A stretch of 64,000 nt of DNA from Bacilli bacterium (GTDB lineage Bacteria > Bacillota_I > Bacilli_A > RF39 > UBA660). Every line of letters begins with the position of its first letter. Position 1 is the stretch's first letter. Under the pieces are notes generated by a model that did no database searches, was not told the origin of the DNA, and saw nothing but the letters and a program-made list of their open reading frames with translations. Both the position numbers and the translations under genes were made by a program. Shown piece by piece: positions 1 through 6,790 of this stretch. Location of the stretch: NCBI GenBank assembly GCA_017435255.1, contig JAFSFI010000004.1, positions 1 to 64,000 of the forward strand, read 5' to 3'.

Positions 1-192
1 AAAAATAAAAATATTTTTATAAGACAAAAAATATTTTTTTACAAAAAAAACATTTAACCCATATATATCAAGGAATCGATAAATTACTTCTTATTTTTTT
101 AAACTTCAAGTTAACTTGTATAGTTTACACGAGTGTTTTTATCCTTGACATAAATCGAACAAAACTTAACTAAATATTTTAACAATTAAAAA

Positions 193-210
193 AGAGTAAT
201 ATTTTACTCT
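193..210 (-). terminator. rbfA terminator overlapping its stop codon
   Basis: A 7-bp stem (193-199 with 204-210) with a 4-base loop is followed on the minus strand by a run of T. The stem includes the last sense codons and the TAA of rbfA, so stop signal and terminator are fused. Confidence 0.7.
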
Positions 211-551
211 CTTGATTTGTTGTGAATTTCTTCTATTTTTTGTTCTATCCTATTACCATATTCAATAGATTCATCAAATATAAATTTTAATTCAGGAGTA
301 TGCCTGATATCAACCCTATCGCTAAGTTTTCCTCTAATAAATGATTTAGCCCTATCTAGTGCTTTTATGGTATCTATCTTTTTAGATTCATCTAAAACCG
401 TGAAATATACTTTAGCATAACTCAAATCACTTGTTATATCACAATCAGTAATAGTTACAAACTTTATATCTTCATCCTTAATCTCAGTCATTAATATATA
501 GCTAATTTCTCTTACAAAAGCACTATTTAATCTTTCTATCTTAACATTCAT
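204..551 (-). CDS. rbfA: 30S ribosome-binding factor A
   Basis: 115 residues, the normal length for RbfA, a single KH-like domain protein that binds the immature 30S subunit and helps 16S rRNA processing, especially in the cold. The start MNVKIERLNS, the DAKSFIRGKL-like region (here RAKSFIRGKLSDRV) and the LKFIFDESIEYGNRIE segment are typical of the family. An AGGTGA site lies 7 bases before the ATG. The gene normally follows infB directly; here it is cut off from infB by a lemA pair and has its own promoter at 574-602. Confidence 0.93.
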   Translation of the reverse strand: MNVKIERLNSAFVREISYILMTEIKDEDIKFVTITDCDITSDLSYAKVYFTVLDESKKIDTIKALDRAKSFIRGKLSDRVDIRHTPELKFIFDESIEYGNRIEQKIEEIHNKSRE

Positions 552-573
552 GTTATTTTCACCTCATACATAT

Positions 574-602
574 ATAATACCTGTTTTCTAGGAAATATTC
601 AA
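574..602 (-). promoter_or_regulatory. rbfA promoter
   Basis: Minus-strand TTGAAT (597-602), 17-base spacer, TATTAT (574-579), about 23 bases before the rbfA start. Identified by eye against the sigma-A consensus. Confidence 0.6.
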
Positions 603-610
603 CAAATACA

Positions 611-637
611 AAAAAAATTACTGAAATTCAGTAATTT
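611..637 (-). terminator. lemA terminator
   Basis: Near-perfect inverted repeat (615-625 with 627-637) reading AATTACTGAA..TTCAGTAATT, followed on the minus strand by seven T. It touches the TAA stop of the lemA-like gene. Confidence 0.75.
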
Positions 638-1179
638 TATAATTGTATCTTTACATCTTTTTTCTTAGTTTCTTCCGCTTCAAAGAATGTTTTCTTAACC
701 ATCTTCTTAGAGTTAGCAATTATACTAGTTGGAAAACTAACAATCATTTGATTAAAAATAGATACATTAGAATTATACATTCTTCTAGCAGCTTGTAAAT
801 GCTCTTCTACCTCAATAACAGACTGTTGTAACATTTTATAATTATCACTCGATTTTAATTCAGGATAGTTTTCAACAACTAAATTAATTTTTTCTAAATT
901 AGCACTCATTTTAGCATTAGCAGCATTTTTTTCATCTAAGGTCATACCTTTTCTTAGATTAATAACTTCAAACAAAGTTTCTTTTTCATGTTTTGCATAT
1001 GCTTTTACTGTATCCATCATTTTAACTAAAACATCATATCTCTTAGTCAAAGCAACATCAATACCAGAATCAGCTTCTTCTATTTTAACTAATGTTCTAT
1101 TAAGTTTATTGAGTGTACATATATACCAAATAACTATAAGAGCAATTATAACAACTACAACTAATAATAACATTTCCAT
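637..1179 (-). CDS. LemA family membrane protein
   Basis: 180 residues. A single N-terminal membrane helix (about 3-23) is followed by helical segments with the LemA pattern: VKIEEADSGIDVALTKRYDVLVKMMDTVK and later FNQMIVSFPTSIIA. LemA proteins are helical-bundle membrane proteins of unclear role. The GGGGGTG ribosome site overlaps the stop of the upstream gene, so the two are co-translated. The partner is a DUF3137-type protein, a common pairing. Confidence 0.88.
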   Translation of the reverse strand: MEMLLLVVVVIIALIVIWYICTLNKLNRTLVKIEEADSGIDVALTKRYDVLVKMMDTVKAYAKHEKETLFEVINLRKGMTLDEKNAANAKMSANLEKINLVVENYPELKSSDNYKMLQQSVIEVEEHLQAARRMYNSNVSIFNQMIVSFPTSIIANSKKMVKKTFFEAEETKKKDVKIQL

Positions 1180-1182
1180 TTA

Positions 1183-2085
1183 TTACACCCCCTTTCTAAA
1201 TAAATCATTATCTAATCCTAAAATATCAACAAAATTTGTAATCATTTGTATTTCTTCTATTGCCTGTTTATGATTTTGTTCAATATTTATTTTCTTATAA
1301 AGATTTGGTTCAAACAAATCTTTACCACTATGTAATCCTACATGTAGTTTATTATCAATAAAGCAAAATAACAATTTACCGTGAACACTATTATTTAATT
1401 TTTTTATTTTCTCCATAGTATTTGGAGTTAAAACATAAAAAGCATCTAAATTATTTTGAGCAAAAACATTAAATTCTTTATTAAACTCAATATCTTCCAG
1501 TTGAACTTTATTAAATTTTTTAAAACTAAACAAGCCACCAAGTTTAGCATTCCTAAAACCTTTTTCGCAAACTTGTAAATCTGCCTTAAACTGTTTATTA
1601 AAATCAAAAATATACCATTGTCCCTTAAAAACCGTAACCCTGTGACGATCCCCATCACTATCTGTGTGCTCTTCTTCTATTTCCACATCAGAAAACTCAA
1701 ATGAAACATTTTTATATTTTGCACATATATAATCGTTCGAGTGATAAATATCCCCCGTATCCATCATACCTGTATTTGATATAATTTCTTCAGGTATTCC
1801 TCTATCTAAATCAAAATGAATATTTTTAAAAATTGTTTTAAAAATTTCTAATACAACTACTTTTTTATAACCTTTAACAAACTCTCGGTAGTCTTTCATA
1901 GTTAATACACTCGTTAATAATACACCCAAAAAACCGGTAATAAAAACAGTATCAAACTCTAAAACTCCATTAAACATATAATTAATAAAAACAAACCCCA
2001 GAGATACAATCGCAGCAATTCCATATCCTATTTTTTTCTTTTTTACCACTTTTTCTCTTGATTTTTCTAATTCTTCTATATTCAT
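1183..2085 (-). CDS. DUF3137-type membrane protein, LemA partner
   Basis: 300 residues from an ATG with AGGAGA 4 bases upstream; an upstream GTG at 2103 has no better site. The N-terminus is charged (about 1-22), then come two membrane helices (about 25-42 and 48-62), then a soluble domain with an acidic EEEHTDSDGDRHR loop and a WYIFDF strand. Length, topology and position next to LemA fit the DUF3137 family; function unknown. It ends four bases from the lemA-like start, forming a two-gene operon. Confidence 0.75.
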   Translation of the reverse strand: MNIEELEKSREKVVKKKKIGYGIAAIVSLGFVFINYMFNGVLEFDTVFITGFLGVLLTSVLTMKDYREFVKGYKKVVVLEIFKTIFKNIHFDLDRGIPEEIISNTGMMDTGDIYHSNDYICAKYKNVSFEFSDVEIEEEHTDSDGDRHRVTVFKGQWYIFDFNKQFKADLQVCEKGFRNAKLGGLFSFKKFNKVQLEDIEFNKEFNVFAQNNLDAFYVLTPNTMEKIKKLNNSVHGKLLFCFIDNKLHVGLHSGKDLFEPNLYKKINIEQNHKQAIEEIQMITNFVDILGLDNDLFRKGV

Positions 2086-2179
2086 ATAATCTCCTACAAT
2101 CATGTATACATTATATCAATTATTCACAACAAACTGAACAGATTAATTTTTTTTAATTAATCCGATTGTAAAATTTTGT

Positions 2180-2218
2180 AAAAAAAAGAACTAGCTATCT
2201 TTTTATTTCAACTAGTTC
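2180..2218 (-). terminator. infB terminator formed with its own last codons
   Basis: GAACTAG (212-218 of the 2100s) pairs with CTAGTTC (2188-2194); the minus strand then runs into eight T. The 5' arm lies inside the infB coding region and the loop holds its TAG stop. Confidence 0.7.
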
Positions 2219-4315
2219 AAATGCTTCAATTATATCAAGTTCCTTAATATCTTGGAAGTTTTCAACTGTAATACCACAGTCCATATCTTTTTTAACTTCT
2301 TTTACTTGGTCTTTTTCGTGCTGAAGAGATTTAATTTTACCTGTATAAATTACTACCCCATCACGAATTATTCTAGCATCAGCATTACTCTTAATAACAC
2401 CACTAATAACATGGCTTCCTGCAATAGTACCAACTTTAGAGAATTTAAATAGTTGTCTAACTTCAGCACTACCTAATACTTTTTCTTCAAATGTAGGATC
2501 AAGCATACCTTTCATAGAGTTTTCTATGTCCTCTACCATTTTATAAATGATATCATATAATTTGATTTCTACATTTCTATCTTTTGCAAAGTCCATTGTT
2601 TTACCATTTGGTCTTACGTTAAATCCAATGATAATTGCATGTGATGCACTAGCTAAAACGATATCACTTTCAGTAACTGTTCCAACACCACCACGAATAA
2701 CTTTAACGTTTACTCCCTCAACATCTATCTTAGCAAGACTTTGTTTAACCGCTTCTAGGCTTCCATTAACATCGGTTTTAACAATAACATTAATTTCTTT
2801 AATCCCTTCCTTAATAGCACCAAATAAATCTTCTAAACTCATACCACTTCTATTAGTAGCCTGTTCTTTAGCTCTATTCTTTCTTTGTTCCATAACACTT
2901 CTAGCTTGTTTTTCTGTTTCAAACGCCATAAATTTATCACTAGCAGAAGGAAGTTCATTAAGACCAGTTATTTCAACTGGAGTTGAAGGAAGAGCTTCAG
3001 TAATATCCATACCTCTATCATTTTTTAGGGTTCTAATCTTACCACAAGTAGTACCAACCGCAATAGGATCTCCTAAACGTAGTGTACCATTTTGCACTAA
3101 TACTGTTGCAACATTACCAATTTGTTTATCAAGACGAGATTCAACAACTGTACCAATCGCATATCTTTTTGGATTAGCTTTTAATTCAGCCATGTCACTT
3201 ACTAAAAGGATGCTTTCTAATAGTTCAGGAATTCCTACTTTTGTTTTTGCAGAAATTCTATTAACTATAGTATCTCCACCCCATTCTTCTGGAGCAAGAC
3301 CGTATTCAGCAAGTTCTGTTAATACTTTATCAACATTAGCAGCTGGTTTATCAATTTTATTAATAGCAACAATTATTGGAACACCTGCAGCTTTTGCGTG
3401 GTCTATTGCTTCTTTAGTTTGAGGCATAACACCATCATCTGCAGCAACTATAATAATAACTATATCAGTAATACTAGCACCACGTGCTCTCATTTCAGTA
3501 AATGCTTCATGTCCTGGAGTATCGATAAATGTTATCTTTCTACCATCAAGTTCTACTTGATAAGCACCTATTGCTTGTGTAATTCCACCAGCTTCTCCAC
3601 TTACTACATCAGCATCACGAATTGCATCAAGAAGTGAAGTTTTACCATGGTCAACGTGACCCATAATAGTAACTACCGGTGGACGAGTTTCTAAATCATC
3701 AGGATTATCTACTATTTCATATGATTCAAAATTACTGATGTCTGTTGCTTCTTCATTTTTTAATGTTTTATTATAATCAACTACAATTAATTCTACAACA
3801 TCATAACTAAGAGAATAATTTAAATTAGCCATAATTTGTAGTCCCATCAACTTCTTAATAATTTCTGTTGGTGCTACCTCTAATTCTTTAGCTAAATCAC
3901 TAACAGTCATTCCGTCTTTATAAAGAATTACATCCTCATCTATTTTTTCTTCGTTACTCTTTAATTTTTCACGATGTTTATATAACTTTTTCTTTTCTTT
4001 TTGGAAAGATGTTTTACTACTTTCCATACGTTCTGATTTTGATTTTAATTTTTCAATTCTATTACCATCAAATTTTAAATTTGATTCATTTACTATTTGT
4101 TCTACTCTTTCGTCTAATTCTTCTTCGTAATCTTCTTCAGCATCCTCTACAACATAGTCTTCAGCATCTTGTAATTCATTATCAAGAAGAATAATATCGT
4201 CTTCAGTAAGTAGTGTCTCTTCATCATCATATTTTATATCTAGTTTGTCACACAATTTCATTATTTGTTCACTACTTTTATCTACATCTAATGCATATTC
4301 TAAAATACTCATCAT
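2195..4315 (-). CDS. infB: translation initiation factor IF-2
   Basis: About 706 residues from the ATG at 4315, which has AGGTGG 5 bases upstream; a GTG at 4324 lies inside that site. A short charged N-terminal region is followed by an IF2_N-like segment ([20 protein letters not shown]), then the GTPase domain with G1 [10 protein letters not shown]3 DTPGH and G4 NKID, then domains II-IV ending [10 protein letters not shown]-2 places initiator tRNA on the 30S subunit and promotes subunit joining. Last gene of the rimP-nusA-ylxR-infB operon; the N-terminal extension is short, as in compact genomes. Confidence 0.97.
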   Translation of the reverse strand: MMSILEYALDVDKSSEQIMKLCDKLDIKYDDEETLLTEDDIILLDNELQDAEDYVVEDAEEDYEEELDERVEQIVNESNLKFDGNRIEKLKSKSERMESSKTSFQKEKKKLYKHREKLKSNEEKIDEDVILYKDGMTVSDLAKELEVAPTEIIKKLMGLQIMANLNYSLSYDVVELIVVDYNKTLKNEEATDISNFESYEIVDNPDDLETRPPVVTIMGHVDHGKTSLLDAIRDADVVSGEAGGITQAIGAYQVELDGRKITFIDTPGHEAFTEMRARGASITDIVIIIVAADDGVMPQTKEAIDHAKAAGVPIIVAINKIDKPAANVDKVLTELAEYGLAPEEWGGDTIVNRISAKTKVGIPELLESILLVSDMAELKANPKRYAIGTVVESRLDKQIGNVATVLVQNGTLRLGDPIAVGTTCGKIRTLKNDRGMDITEALPSTPVEITGLNELPSASDKFMAFETEKQARSVMEQRKNRAKEQATNRSGMSLEDLFGAIKEGIKEINVIVKTDVNGSLEAVKQSLAKIDVEGVNVKVIRGGVGTVTESDIVLASASHAIIIGFNVRPNGKTMDFAKDRNVEIKLYDIIYKMVEDIENSMKGMLDPTFEEKVLGSAEVRQLFKFSKVGTIAGSHVISGVIKSNADARIIRDGVVIYTGKIKSLQHEKDQVKEVKKDMDCGITVENFQDIKELDIIEAFELVEIKR

Positions 4316-4332
4316 TATAGCCACCTACTTTC

Positions 4333-4599
4333 TTAATCATTATTAATTATATTTTCTAATTCAGCATATATACTATCAGGAATCATAATCTCTAAATGTT
4401 TTTCCAAAACTTTTGTTTTCTTTGCTTTTTCTACAACACTTAAATCCTTAGTTATATATGCTCCCCTTCCATTACTTTTACCGGTCAAATCTACTATTAC
4501 TTCTCCTTCTGGAGTTCTAACTACACGAAGTAAATTTTTCTTTTCTTGTTTTTCTCTTGTTACTACACAAGTTCTCATTGGTATCTTTTTCGTTTTCAT
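4333..4599 (-). CDS. ylxR: YlxR/RnpM family RNA-binding protein
   Basis: 88 residues, usual length. The family signature is clear: PMRTCVVTREKQEKKNLLRVVR followed by SNGRGAYI. Members bind RNA and, in Bacillus subtilis, RnpM modulates RNase P. It lies between nusA and infB, its conserved place, with a AAGGAG site made from the nusA stop region. Confidence 0.93.
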   Translation of the reverse strand: MKTKKIPMRTCVVTREKQEKKNLLRVVRTPEGEVIVDLTGKSNGRGAYITKDLSVVEKAKKTKVLEKHLEIMIPDSIYAELENIINND

Positions 4600-4605
4600 A
4601 AGGTA

Positions 4606-5697
4606 TTACTCCTTAAAATTAATTCCCATTTCACTAGCTTGTTGTAAATTTTTAATATCGATTTTATAATGAGTCAATTTACTTGCCAATTTAGCATTTT
4701 GTCCTTTTTTACCAATTGCTAAAGAGAAGTTTTCATCATCTGCTACAACAATGCATTCTTGTTTCTTAGGATCAGTAATAATTACATGTAAATTTTTAGC
4801 TGGTTGTAATGCATTGGCAATAAATATTGCTGGATCTTTATCATATTTTACAATGTCTATTTTTTCTCCATTAACTTCTTCTATAATTCTTGCAATTCTA
4901 GTTCCTTTTTCTCCAATACACGCTCCTATTGGATCAATATTACTTCTTTCTGAATATACAGCAACCTTACTTCTTGAACCTGCGTCTCTCGCAACACTAT
5001 ATAAAAGTACAGATCCATCATTAATTTCTGGAATTTCTAGTTCAAATAATCTTTTTAAGAATCCATAATGATTTCTAGATAGAAGAATAAACATTCCTTT
5101 ACCGCTTCCATCAACTTTACTACAATAAACTTTAATTTGTTTTCCCATTTCAATTTTTTCACCAGGAATACATTCTTTTTTTGGTAAAATACCATTACTT
5201 CTTCCAAGATTAATGAAATAGTTATCAACATCTTCTAAATCAACTGTACCAATTAATAATTCATCTTGCTTATCTCCATATTCATCCATAATAGAATTAC
5301 GTTCAGCCTCTCTCATTTTTTGCACTAAAACTTGTTTAGCTGTTGATGCTGCAACTCTACCAAAATCTTTTGGAGTAACTTCTGTATCAATAGTATCTCC
5401 AACATTTAAACTCTTATTAATTTTCCTTGCTTCAGTTAAACTAATTTCATAATCTAAATCAATTCCATCAGATTCTTCATCATCCTCTTTTTCATCAGGT
5501 ACTACAGTTATATAAGAATATACTTTAATATCTCCTGTATTTCTATCAATAAATATTTTAGAATTTGTTAAAGAATCAAAGTTTTTCTTATACGCAGTAG
5601 CAAGTGCTAATTCCATAGCTTCAAATACTAATTCACGATCAATTCCTTTTTCTTTAACAATCAAATCAACTGCTTTTATAAATTCTTTACTATTCAT
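4606..5697 (-). CDS. nusA: transcription termination/antitermination factor NusA
   Basis: About 363 residues from the ATG at 5697 (MNSKEFIKAV), which has AAGGAG at good spacing; upstream in-frame starts lie inside rimP. Domains in order: N-terminal RNA polymerase-binding domain, S1 domain (about 135-205), and two KH domains with GEKGTRI and GKKGQNAKLASKLTHYKIDI. The acidic C-terminal repeats of proteobacterial NusA are absent, as in Bacillota. It overlaps the rimP-like stop closely, so translation is coupled. See the leader hairpin at 5966-5988. Confidence 0.96.
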   Translation of the reverse strand: MNSKEFIKAVDLIVKEKGIDRELVFEAMELALATAYKKNFDSLTNSKIFIDRNTGDIKVYSYITVVPDEKEDDEESDGIDLDYEISLTEARKINKSLNVGDTIDTEVTPKDFGRVAASTAKQVLVQKMREAERNSIMDEYGDKQDELLIGTVDLEDVDNYFINLGRSNGILPKKECIPGEKIEMGKQIKVYCSKVDGSGKGMFILLSRNHYGFLKRLFELEIPEINDGSVLLYSVARDAGSRSKVAVYSERSNIDPIGACIGEKGTRIARIIEEVNGEKIDIVKYDKDPAIFIANALQPAKNLHVIITDPKKQECIVVADDENFSLAIGKKGQNAKLASKLTHYKIDIKNLQQASEMGINFKE

Positions 5698-5947
5698 TTG
5701 TAACATCTCCTTTTTCTTTTGCATATACATCTAAAATATAATTATCAAGTTCAATATCCATTTTATCTAATATTGGATTAATTATTCTAGTAGCCATAAC
5801 TACTGTAGATAGAGGAATAATAAATTCTGCATCTAGCGCTATTCTTAAGAATGTTTCACTATCTTCTTTTTCTAAAGTAACACTATCAATCCAAACTTTA
5901 AGTTTATCTAACTTATCCCCTACCAATTCTTTAATTTTTTCTTCCAT
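5690..5947 (-). CDS. rimP: RimP-like protein, N-terminal half only
   Basis: 85 residues from the ATG at 5947 with GAGGAG 8 bases upstream. The position before nusA and the pattern FLRIALDAEFIIPLSTVVMATRIINPILDKMDIELDNYILDV match the alpha/beta N-terminal domain of RimP, the 30S maturation factor. Normal RimP is about 150 residues with a conserved SSPG..R-type turn and an Sm-like C-terminal domain; here the protein ends soon after YILDV and neither is present. The end is a clean TAG overlapping the nusA ribosome site, so this looks like a stable short form and not a recent frameshift. Assignment rests mainly on synteny. Confidence 0.65.
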   Translation of the reverse strand: MEEKIKELVGDKLDKLKVWIDSVTLEKEDSETFLRIALDAEFIIPLSTVVMATRIINPILDKMDIELDNYILDVYAKEKGDVTNE

Positions 5948-5965
5948 TTTTATCACTCCTCAATA

Positions 5966-5988
5966 TAAAAAGTGGGAGTATTCCCACT
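5966..5988 (-). terminator. terminator-like hairpin in the nusA operon leader
   Basis: AGTGGGA (5982-5988 read on minus) ATAC TCCCACT (5971-5977) followed by TTTT. It lies only about a dozen bases after the -10 of the operon promoter and before rimP, so it sits in the 5' leader. It could be an attenuator at which NusA acts on its own operon. Confidence 0.65.
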
Positions 5989-6000
5989 TGATGTACTTAG

Positions 6001-6029
6001 ATTATAACACAATTTCCTTGAAAAACCAA
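6001..6029 (-). promoter_or_regulatory. rimP-nusA-ylxR-infB promoter
   Basis: Minus-strand TTGGTT (6024-6029), 17-base spacer, TATAAT (6001-6006). Located between the upstream pilin terminator and the leader hairpin. Confidence 0.7.
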
Positions 6030-6051
6030 GAAAAAAATGAGATTAAACAAT

Positions 6052-6077
6052 AAAAAAGTAACCTTTTGATTACTTTT
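6052..6077 (-). terminator. terminator of the Flp-type pilin gene
   Basis: 8-bp stem (6054-6061 with 6070-6077, AAAAGTAA..TTACTTTT) with T run on the minus strand, just after the pilin stop. Confidence 0.65.
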
Positions 6078-6087
6078 GTCTTATTAA

Positions 6088-6300
6088 CTATTCTTGAGCG
6101 TCTTTACAGAAACCGTCTCCTGATTTACCTTCATCACCTTCATCATATACTTGACCAGCAATAGAGCAAGAAACTTCTGTAATTTTATCTTTTAAAACAC
6201 CACCGAATGTACTAATTACACCGATAATCATAACAGCTACTAATGCAATAATTAATACATATTCAACTAATGCTTGACCTTTTTTATTCATCTTAAACAT
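6088..6300 (-). CDS. Flp/Fap-type pilin-like protein
   Basis: 70 residues. MFKMNKKGQALVEYVLIIALVAVMIIGV has the Flp signature: short basic leader, G/Q-x-x-x-VEY with the conserved Glu five residues after the presumed cleavage site, then a single hydrophobic helix. The C-terminal tail has two cysteines (SCSIAG and GFCKD) that could form a disulfide, unusual for plain Flp. Translation starts after GGTGA. It has its own strong promoter and terminator, with no Tad assembly genes nearby. Confidence 0.8.
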   Translation of the reverse strand: MFKMNKKGQALVEYVLIIALVAVMIIGVISTFGGVLKDKITEVSCSIAGQVYDEGDEGKSGDGFCKDAQE

Positions 6301-6329
6301 AATATCACCATACCCTTTAATATACCTTA

Positions 6330-6358
6330 ATTTTATCTTGTTTTATTAGGTTTGTCAA
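6330..6358 (-). promoter_or_regulatory. strong promoter of the pilin gene
   Basis: Perfect -35 TTGACA (6353-6358), 17-base spacer, TAAAAT (6330-6335). One of the best consensus promoters in the window, suggesting high expression. Confidence 0.75.
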
Positions 6359-6406
6359 TTATAATTTAACTAGCATAATATCTAGTGCATAACGCTTTTA
6401 TTATCT

Positions 6407-6434
6407 TTGCAACCAAAAAAAATTATGTTATATT
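6407..6434 (+). promoter_or_regulatory. promoter of the DUF192-like gene
   Basis: TTGCAA (6407-6412), 16-base spacer, TATATT (6429-6434). The GGTGA ribosome site begins only 6 bases after the -10 element, giving an expected leader of about 10 bases before the ATG at 6451. Confidence 0.6.
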
Positions 6435-6450
6435 TATTTTGGTGAATCAA

Positions 6451-6771
6451 ATGAAGATAATTATAAGCAATAAATCTATTCCACTAAAAGTTGCTAATAG
6501 TTTTTGGCTAAAATTTAAAGGTTTTATGTTTAAAAAAAATATAAATCACGCTCTTCTTTTTAAGAATTGCAATGGTATACACACTTTTTTTATGAAGGAA
6601 GAAATAGATGTAATATTAACGGATAAAGAAAATAACGTTTTATATTTATACCCTAATCTAGGGAAAAATAAAGTTATTCTACCAAAGAAAAACGTGTATA
6701 ATACCTATGAACTTCCAAAAGGAAGTATAAATAAATTAAAAACAAATGATAAAATAAAAATTAGAGACTAA
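6451..6771 (+). CDS. DUF192-like protein
   Basis: 106 residues from ATG 6451 with GGTGA 5 bases upstream; a longer frame reaching 6385 would begin upstream of the promoter. The pattern FWLKFKGFMFKKNINHALLFKNCNGIHTFFMKEEIDVILTDKENNVL fits DUF192, a small beta-barrel family whose members usually show GLMfR...L.F......FwM.NT.ipLDviFld. No signal peptide is seen, so a cytoplasmic place is likely. Function unknown. Confidence 0.75.
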   Translation: MKIIISNKSIPLKVANSFWLKFKGFMFKKNINHALLFKNCNGIHTFFMKEEIDVILTDKENNVLYLYPNLGKNKVILPKKNVYNTYELPKGSINKLKTNDKIKIRD

Positions 6772-6790
6772 ATTAAATCTCTAATTTTTT
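6756..6790. terminator. bidirectional terminator
   Basis: 10-bp stem AAATTAGAGA (6758-6767) with TCTCTAATTT (6778-6787), T run on both strands. It serves the DUF192-like gene (+) and the TPR gene (-), and includes the stop codons of both. Confidence 0.75.

Noticed and set aside
107-118. Palindrome CAAGTTAACTTG in the left edge region (1-192)
   Set aside because: Short, AT-rich and with no gene behind it in the window; nothing else clear in this stretch.
2547-3422. 291-residue open frame on the plus strand
   Set aside because: It is the antisense shadow of infB, which has complete GTPase motifs; no ribosome site and low-complexity Ser/Leu composition.
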